Below are positions 32,430-36,570 of a stretch of DNA of 36,570 bases, piece after piece (position 1 is the first letter of the stretch; the number at the start of each line of letters is the position of its first letter). A program made the translations under genes and the position numbers. The DNA is from JBFLVU01 sp037444825 (lineage in GTDB: Bacteria > Acidobacteriota > UBA4820 > DSQY01), in contig JBBILR010000020.1 in assembly GCA_037444825.1 (NCBI GenBank), forward strand, positions 1 to 36,570, in the 5' to 3' direction. The notes under the pieces are model-generated. The model was not told where the DNA came from, ran no database searches, and worked only from the letters and a program-made list of their open reading frames with translations.

Positions 32430-33521
32430 ATGGGTGACGCGGCGAGGGGTCAGGGCTGGTTCCTGGAGGGGCGCCTCGGAGGGGGCAAGGCTCTGCGGGT
32501 CCCCATCCGGGAGTGGCCCTTCCTGGTGGGCCGCCGCGCCCTCTGCCACCTCCGCCTGGAGTCCCGCAGCGTCTCCCGCGTCCACGCCGAGCTTTTTCTC
32601 CGTGGGGGAGAGGTCTTCCTCCGGGACCTGAAGAGCACCAACGGGACCTTTCTCAACGGGCTCCGCCTCTCGGAAATGGAGGAGCCCCTCCGCCCCGGGG
32701 ACCTCGTCCGCTTCGGAGACCTCGAGTTCCGACTGGACCGGGAAGGGGGCGAGGAGGTGGAGGAGACCAGCTCCTCCCTGGAGCTCTTCCCGCCGGACCG
32801 GTACGTGGAGAGCGTCGCCGCCCAGTTCCGGGAGATGCTGGAGCGCCGGGAGGTGGAACCCCTCTTCCAGCCCATCGTGGACCTCTCCACGGGGAAGGTC
32901 CACGGCTACGAGGTCTTCGGACGGGGGGCCTCCGCCGCCCTCCCCGTCGAGCCGGAGTCCCTCTTTTCCATCGCCCAGGTGCTGGGGCTGGAGGCGGACC
33001 TGAGCCGCCTCTTCTGGGAGGAAGGGCTCCGCCGGGGCCGCCTCCTCCCCGGGTCACCCACCCTCTTCATCAACGTCCACCCCTCGGAAACCGGCCACCC
33101 GGCCTTCCTCGAAGCCATTCGGGCCGCCCGGGAAGCCCAGCCGTCTCTGGCCCTCACGGTGGAGGTGAGCGAAAAGGCCGTCACCGACCCCGCGTCCATG
33201 CGGCGCCTCAAGGAAGAGCTCCTGGCGCTGGACGTCTTCCTCGCCTACGACGACTTCGGGGCGGGGCAAGCCCGCCTCCTGGAGCTCATCGAGGTCCCCC
33301 CCCACTACCTGAAGTTCGACGCGAGCCTCGTCCGCCACCTGCCGGCCAAGCCCAAGCGGTACGCCAAGTTCCTGGAAGTCCTGGTCCGGATCACCCGGGA
33401 CCTGGGCATCGCCTCCCTGGCGGAGGGGGTGGAGACGGCCCAGGAGCTGGAGGCTTGCCGGGCTTTGGGCTTCCGGTACGCCCAGGGGTACCACCTGGGG
33501 CGGCCGGCCCGGGTGGCCTGA
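32430..33521 (+). CDS. FHA-EAL fusion protein
   Basis: 363 residues. Residues 20-100 are an FHA phosphothreonine-binding domain with G34-R35, S48-R-x-H52 and N71-G72 plus N76 (FLVGRR, SRVHAE, KSTNGTFLNG). Residues 135-360 are an EAL cyclic-di-GMP phosphodiesterase domain. The EAL triplet reads E161-V-F, but the metal and catalytic positions look kept: E161, N215 (FINVHPSE), E245 (VEVSEK), D274-D275 (DDFGAG), K295, EGVE and the QGY near the end. Activity is therefore possible. The open frame runs well upstream, but the FHA start and the promoter place the start at 32430. A phosphorylated partner would couple kinase signalling to cyclic-di-GMP turnover (inference). Confidence 0.87.
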   Translation: MGDAARGQGWFLEGRLGGGKALRVPIREWPFLVGRRALCHLRLESRSVSRVHAELFLRGGEVFLRDLKSTNGTFLNGLRLSEMEEPLRPGDLVRFGDLEFRLDREGGEEVEETSSSLELFPPDRYVESVAAQFREMLERREVEPLFQPIVDLSTGKVHGYEVFGRGASAALPVEPESLFSIAQVLGLEADLSRLFWEEGLRRGRLLPGSPTLFINVHPSETGHPAFLEAIRAAREAQPSLALTVEVSEKAVTDPASMRRLKEELLALDVFLAYDDFGAGQARLLELIEVPPHYLKFDASLVRHLPAKPKRYAKFLEVLVRITRDLGIASLAEGVETAQELEACRALGFRYAQGYHLGRPARVA

Positions 33522-33546
33522 AGGGCCTCCGGCCGGGGGGGAGGCC

Positions 33547-34479
33547 GTGGACCCAGGATTCCGCCAGACCGTGGCTTCCGGGGAGGTCCTCCTCCTGGAG
33601 GGGGCGGTGGTGGAACGCCTGCGGCGCTCCGGAGCGGCCCTGCACCCCGCTGCCGCCCACGCGGGCTTCGTCCTCCACGAGGAGGGACGGCGAAGGCTTG
33701 CCCCACTCTACCGGGGGTACCTCGACGCCGCCCGCGAAGCCTCCCTCCCCTTGGTCCTCCTCACCCCCACGTGGCGGGCGGCCCCGGACCGCCTCGCCGC
33801 CGCCCATCTGCCCTTTCGGAGGGTCCAGGAAGAGGCCGTCTCCTTCCTTCGAAGCCTTCTCTCCCCCGAGGACCGGGCTTTCGTGCTGGGTCTGATGGGA
33901 AGCCGCGGCGACGCCTACCGGCCGGCGGAGGCCCTCGGCACGGACGAGGCGGAGCGCTTCCACGCCCCCCAGGCGGAGGCCCTGGCCGAGGGGGGGGTGG
34001 ACGGCTTCCAGGCCGCCACCCAGTGCGCCCTTTCGGAGGCGTTGGGGCTGGCGCGGGCCATGGGCCGGACGGGGCTCCCGTACCTGGTGAGCTGGATCGT
34101 CCGGCCTTCGGGGCACCTGCTGGACGGAACCCCCCTCCACGAGGCGGTGGCCCGGGTGGACGGGGAGGCGCACCCTCCGCCCCTTCTCCACATGCTCAAC
34201 TGCGTCCACTGGAGCAACGCCCTCTCCGCGGTGGAGCGCGCCCTGGACAGGCTCCCTTCCCTCCTCTCCCGCCTCTCGGGCCTTCAAGCCAACACCTCCC
34301 CCCTGCCCCCCGAGGCGCTGGACGGCCGGGAAGCGCTGGAGGAAGAAAGCCCGGAGGCCTTCGCCGCGGGGCTCCTGACGCTCAGGTCCCGCTTCGGATT
34401 CCGGCTTCTGGGCGGCTGCTGCGGCTCCGACGACCGCCACATCCGCGCCCTGGCGCGGGCCCTTTCGGGGAGGCGCTGA
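33547..34479 (+). CDS. Homocysteine S-methyltransferase family protein
   Basis: 310 residues. The zinc-binding cysteines of the family are C219 (LNC) and C291-C292 (GGCCGSDDRH). Members move a methyl group from a donor such as S-methylmethionine or betaine to homocysteine. Some N-terminal motifs are weak (LLLEGAVVERLRRSG in place of the usual D-G-x-x-x-T/E-L), so the substrate may be different. GTG start at 33547 with GGGGGAGG upstream, 25 nt after the FHA-EAL stop. prsW starts 2 nt after its stop. Confidence 0.83.
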   Translation: MDPGFRQTVASGEVLLLEGAVVERLRRSGAALHPAAAHAGFVLHEEGRRRLAPLYRGYLDAAREASLPLVLLTPTWRAAPDRLAAAHLPFRRVQEEAVSFLRSLLSPEDRAFVLGLMGSRGDAYRPAEALGTDEAERFHAPQAEALAEGGVDGFQAATQCALSEALGLARAMGRTGLPYLVSWIVRPSGHLLDGTPLHEAVARVDGEAHPPPLLHMLNCVHWSNALSAVERALDRLPSLLSRLSGLQANTSPLPPEALDGREALEEESPEAFAAGLLTLRSRFGFRLLGGCCGSDDRHIRALARALSGRR

Positions 34480-34480
34480 C

Positions 34481-35515
34481 GTGGAAGGCCTGGCGTTGCT
34501 TCTCTACCTGGCCGTCAACATCCCCCTGTCCCTCTGTCTCCTTCTCCTCGTCTGGTTCTCCGACCGGTACGAGCGGGAGCCCCTCTGGGCGGTCCTCCTG
34601 AGCGCCTGCTGGGGGGCCCTGCCGGCGGTCTTCCTCTCCTGCCTGCTGGAATCGGCGGCGGGGCCGGCCCTCACCGCCCTGTGGGGCCCCCGGGAAGGGG
34701 CCTTCCTCTCCGCCGTCCTCCTGGCCCCCCCGGTGGAGGAGGCGGCCAAGGCGGCGGCGCTGGTCCTGGTGATCCTCCTGTACGCCCGGGAGTTCGACGA
34801 CGTCCTCGACGGCATGGTCTACGGGGCCGCCGTGGGGGTGGGCTTCTCCTTCGTGGAGGACTTCTTTTACTTCGCCGGGGCCCTCCACGAGGGGGGCGCC
34901 GGGCTGGGGGCGGTGGTCTTCACCCTTCGCAACTTCGGCTTCGTGCTGAACCATTCCCTCTTCACCGCCCTCACGGGAATCGGCTTCGGCCTCGCCCGGG
35001 TGAACTCCCGGAACCCCCTGGCCCTGCTCTTCTTTCCCCCCATGGGCTTCGCCGCCGCCGTGGGCCTCCATACCCTCCACAACTTCTTTTCCTCGCTGGC
35101 GGCCCCCGGCGTGGTGGTGGCCCTGCTGATCCACTGGGCGGGCGGCCTCGGTTTGGCCGCCCTCTTTCCCCTCCTGTGGGCCGTGGAACGGCGATGGATC
35201 CTTTCCCGGCTGAGAAGCGAGGTGGAGGAAGGAGGGATCCCCCGCTCCGCCCTGGCCTGCCTTCCCTTCAGCGGAGCCCGGGGGCGGGTCTTCCCCCCCT
35301 CCGCCGCCTCCGCCCTCCGCCGGGACCTCGTGGAGCTGGCCTTCGGGCGCAGGAGGAAGGAAGAGGGGTGGGGAGGCGAAGGCGAACAGGCCCTGGAAGC
35401 GCTCCGCCGCCGGATCCGCCGGCTCGCGGGGGAGGCGGAGGAGCCCCCTACGGGACCTCCACGCGAGACCCCAGGATCCCCCCCGGGTCCTCCGGATAGG
35501 GGGCCAGGACCCTGA
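34481..35515 (+). CDS. PrsW-like intramembrane metalloprotease
   Basis: 344 residues, with seven or eight hydrophobic segments in the first 250 and a soluble C-terminal tail. Family motifs: E86-E87-A-A-K, F-S-F-V-E126-D, N-H158-S-L-F-T-A and L-H197-T-L-H200-N-F. In Bacillus PrsW cleaves an anti-sigma factor; here the target is unknown. GTG start at 34481, 2 nt after the preceding stop. The last 68 nt overlap the end of the M24 peptidase gene on the other strand, and the tail encoded there is Pro/Gly-rich and probably disordered. Confidence 0.85.
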   Translation: MEGLALLLYLAVNIPLSLCLLLLVWFSDRYEREPLWAVLLSACWGALPAVFLSCLLESAAGPALTALWGPREGAFLSAVLLAPPVEEAAKAAALVLVILLYAREFDDVLDGMVYGAAVGVGFSFVEDFFYFAGALHEGGAGLGAVVFTLRNFGFVLNHSLFTALTGIGFGLARVNSRNPLALLFFPPMGFAAAVGLHTLHNFFSSLAAPGVVVALLIHWAGGLGLAALFPLLWAVERRWILSRLRSEVEEGGIPRSALACLPFSGARGRVFPPSAASALRRDLVELAFGRRRKEEGWGGEGEQALEALRRRIRRLAGEAEEPPTGPPRETPGSPPGPPDRGPGP

Positions 35516-36570
35516 CCCCTTTTGCGGTGACGAGGTAGGTGTCCTCCACCCGAACCCCCAGGTTGTCGAAGGCGGGGCCCAGGGGGGAGCCTTCGGGGAC
35601 GTAGATTCCCGGCTCCAGCGTGATCACCATGTTCTCCTGGAGGAGAGAGGCCCCCACGTCGTGCACGGAGAGGCCCACCGGGTGGCCCACGCCGTGGATG
35701 AAGTAGGGGCCGAAGCCGGCCCGCGCGATGACCTCCCGGGCGGCGCGGTCCGCGTCCTTCAGGGAGGCTCCGGGGCGGGCGGCGGACTCCGCGGCCCGCT
35801 TGGCCGAAAGGACCGTCTCGAAGAGGGTGCGCATGGCGGGGGTGGGGGGGCCCACGGAAAAGGTCCGGGTCCGGTCGGAGGCGTACCCCTCCACGGTGCA
35901 CCCGATGTCCAGGACCAGAAACCCCTTCTCCAGCGGTCCCCGGTTGGCGTCGTAATGGGGCAGGACGGCGTGGGGTCCCGCGGCCACCAGCGGGGGGAAG
36001 GCCAGACCGGAGGCCCCGTCCCGCCGGAAGGTCTCCAGCACCGCCCCTTCCACCTCCTCCTCCCGCCCCCCCGTCCGGACCAGGGGGAGGGCGGCGTCGA
36101 AGGCCTTCGCCGTGATCTCCGCCGCCCGCTCCATGCGGGAGATTTCCCCCGGTTCCTTCACGGACCGCATTCGGTGGACCTCCCGAAGGGCCGCCGCCGA
36201 CCCCAGCGGCAGGAGAAGCCGAGCGAGCGGACCGGGACGGCGAAGGAGAAGGGCGGGAGAGAGGGGCCGGCCCCAGAGGTAGGCCCCGTCCTCGGGGGCG
36301 AGAAGGAGGGTCCCTCCCCTCCACGCCCCGCTTCTTCTCAGGCGCTCCAGGCGGGCGCTCCCCTCGGGGGTGGCGGCCGACGGGGCGGGGAGGAGGAAGA
36401 GGAGCAGAAGGACCGCCGCCGCCAGCACCCCCGCCATTCCGCCCAGGGCGCCCTTCCACTCCCTGAGGAGGCGCCGGCGCCGGTCGGGGGGCGATTCGGT
36501 CCAGGAGGGGGGAAAGGGGGCCGCATAGACCAGCAGGAAGACGCTCCAGAGGAGGCCTCCCGCCAGCAGG
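35448..36570 (-). CDS. M24 family metallopeptidase (Xaa-Pro aminopeptidase-like), partial
   Basis: The catalytic part is complete. Counting from the ATG at 36437 (329 residues), the five M24 metal ligands are D177, D188, H252, E275 and E298 (VLDIGC, SDRTRTF, GVGHPVGLSVHD, TLEPGIY, VRVEDTY), with H161 in PHYD. It would remove an N-terminal residue ahead of proline. ATG 36437 opens a helix (MAGVLAAAVLLLLFLL) that could be a signal peptide, but it lacks a clear ribosome binding site, and the frame stays open to the window edge with GC-rich third positions. That stretch encodes another hydrophobic segment (LLWSVFLLVYAA) and a basic loop (PDRRRRLLREW). The start is therefore probably outside the window and the protein membrane-anchored by a hairpin. 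If 36437 is real, it is secreted. Confidence 0.8.
   Translation of the reverse strand, partial: LLAGGLLWSVFLLVYAAPFPPSWTESPPDRRRRLLREWKGALGGMAGVLAAAVLLLLFLLPAPSAATPEGSARLERLRRSGAWRGGTLLLAPEDGAYLWGRPLSPALLLRRPGPLARLLLPLGSAAALREVHRMRSVKEPGEISRMERAAEITAKAFDAALPLVRTGGREEEVEGAVLETFRRDGASGLAFPPLVAAGPHAVLPHYDANRGPLEKGFLVLDIGCTVEGYASDRTRTFSVGPPTPAMRTLFETVLSAKRAAESAARPGASLKDADRAAREVIARAGFGPYFIHGVGHPVGLSVHDVGASLLQENMVITLEPGIYVPEGSPLGPAFDNLGVRVEDTYLVTAKGVRVLAPYPEDPGGILGSRVEVP

Overview
The window is about 36.6 kb of very GC-rich bacterial chromosome, densely packed with about 31 protein genes plus one small RNA gene. Nothing in it looks mobile: I saw no insertion sequence, integrase, CRISPR array, tRNA or rRNA. 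The mix of genes suggests Acidobacteriota or a neighbouring deep lineage such as Myxococcota: an MglA/MglB pair very like that of Myxococcus, a pseudopilin with a D-x-D-x-D loop, a roughly 1,100-residue secreted BNR/Asp-box protein, and a membrane-anchored SpoIIE-type phosphatase. This is inference from gene content; no ribosomal marker is present to settle it.

Layout. (1) 1-3720: a non-coding leader with strong hairpins, then a promoter with a palindrome in its spacer driving a cyclic-2,3-diphosphoglycerate-synthetase-like P-loop protein, carbamate kinase (arcC) and ornithine carbamoyltransferase (argF). (2) 3805-6994: recA and hemL on the plus strand, facing radC. (3) 7367-8404: a secreted ComEA-like helix-hairpin-helix protein and a pseudopilin, facing mglB-mglA (8409-9514, minus). 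(4) 9576-12318, minus: the conserved block SRP RNA (ffs)-dnaX-ybaB-recR. (5) 12461-14433, minus: aldehyde dehydrogenase and a PilZ protein. (6) 14589-19622, plus: membrane SpoIIE phosphatase, an orphan larB, a TrmN6-like methyltransferase fused to a Mut7-C RNase domain, a repeat-like hairpin, and pyrE. (7) 19665-22687, minus: ccmA-ccmB-ccmC-ccmD (ccmD is only 48 residues) followed by an S-adenosylmethionine hydrolase. (8) 22768-30705, plus: a divergent HD-domain protein, aroF, cysS, a small CX3CX2C protein and the large BNR protein. (9) 30719-31863, minus: dedA-mntP, translationally coupled. (10) 31978-35515, plus: a small membrane protein, an FHA-EAL fusion, a homocysteine methyltransferase-like protein and a PrsW-like protease. 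(11) 35448-36570, minus: an M24 peptidase that runs off the window.

Cooperating sets. The first three genes form a carbamoyl-phosphate module. ffs, dnaX, ybaB and recR are a widely conserved neighbourhood for secretion, replication and repair. CcmABCD would handle heme export and delivery for cytochrome c maturation, but CcmE/F/G/H are not here. Several proteins (PilZ, SpoIIE phosphatase, HD domain, FHA-EAL, MglAB) point to cyclic-di-GMP, phosphorylation and polarity signalling.

Promoters can be read by eye for many operons (-35 TTGAC- or TTGCG-like, 17-18 nt spacer, -10 TAnnnT). For three genes (SpoIIE phosphatase, ccmA, FHA-EAL) the -10 lies only 6-7 nt before the start codon, which predicts leaderless mRNAs. 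The most unusual items are the methyltransferase-Mut7-C fusion, the palindrome-controlled carbamoyl-phosphate operon, the leaderless promoters, and the tail-to-tail gene pairs with little or no intergenic DNA.
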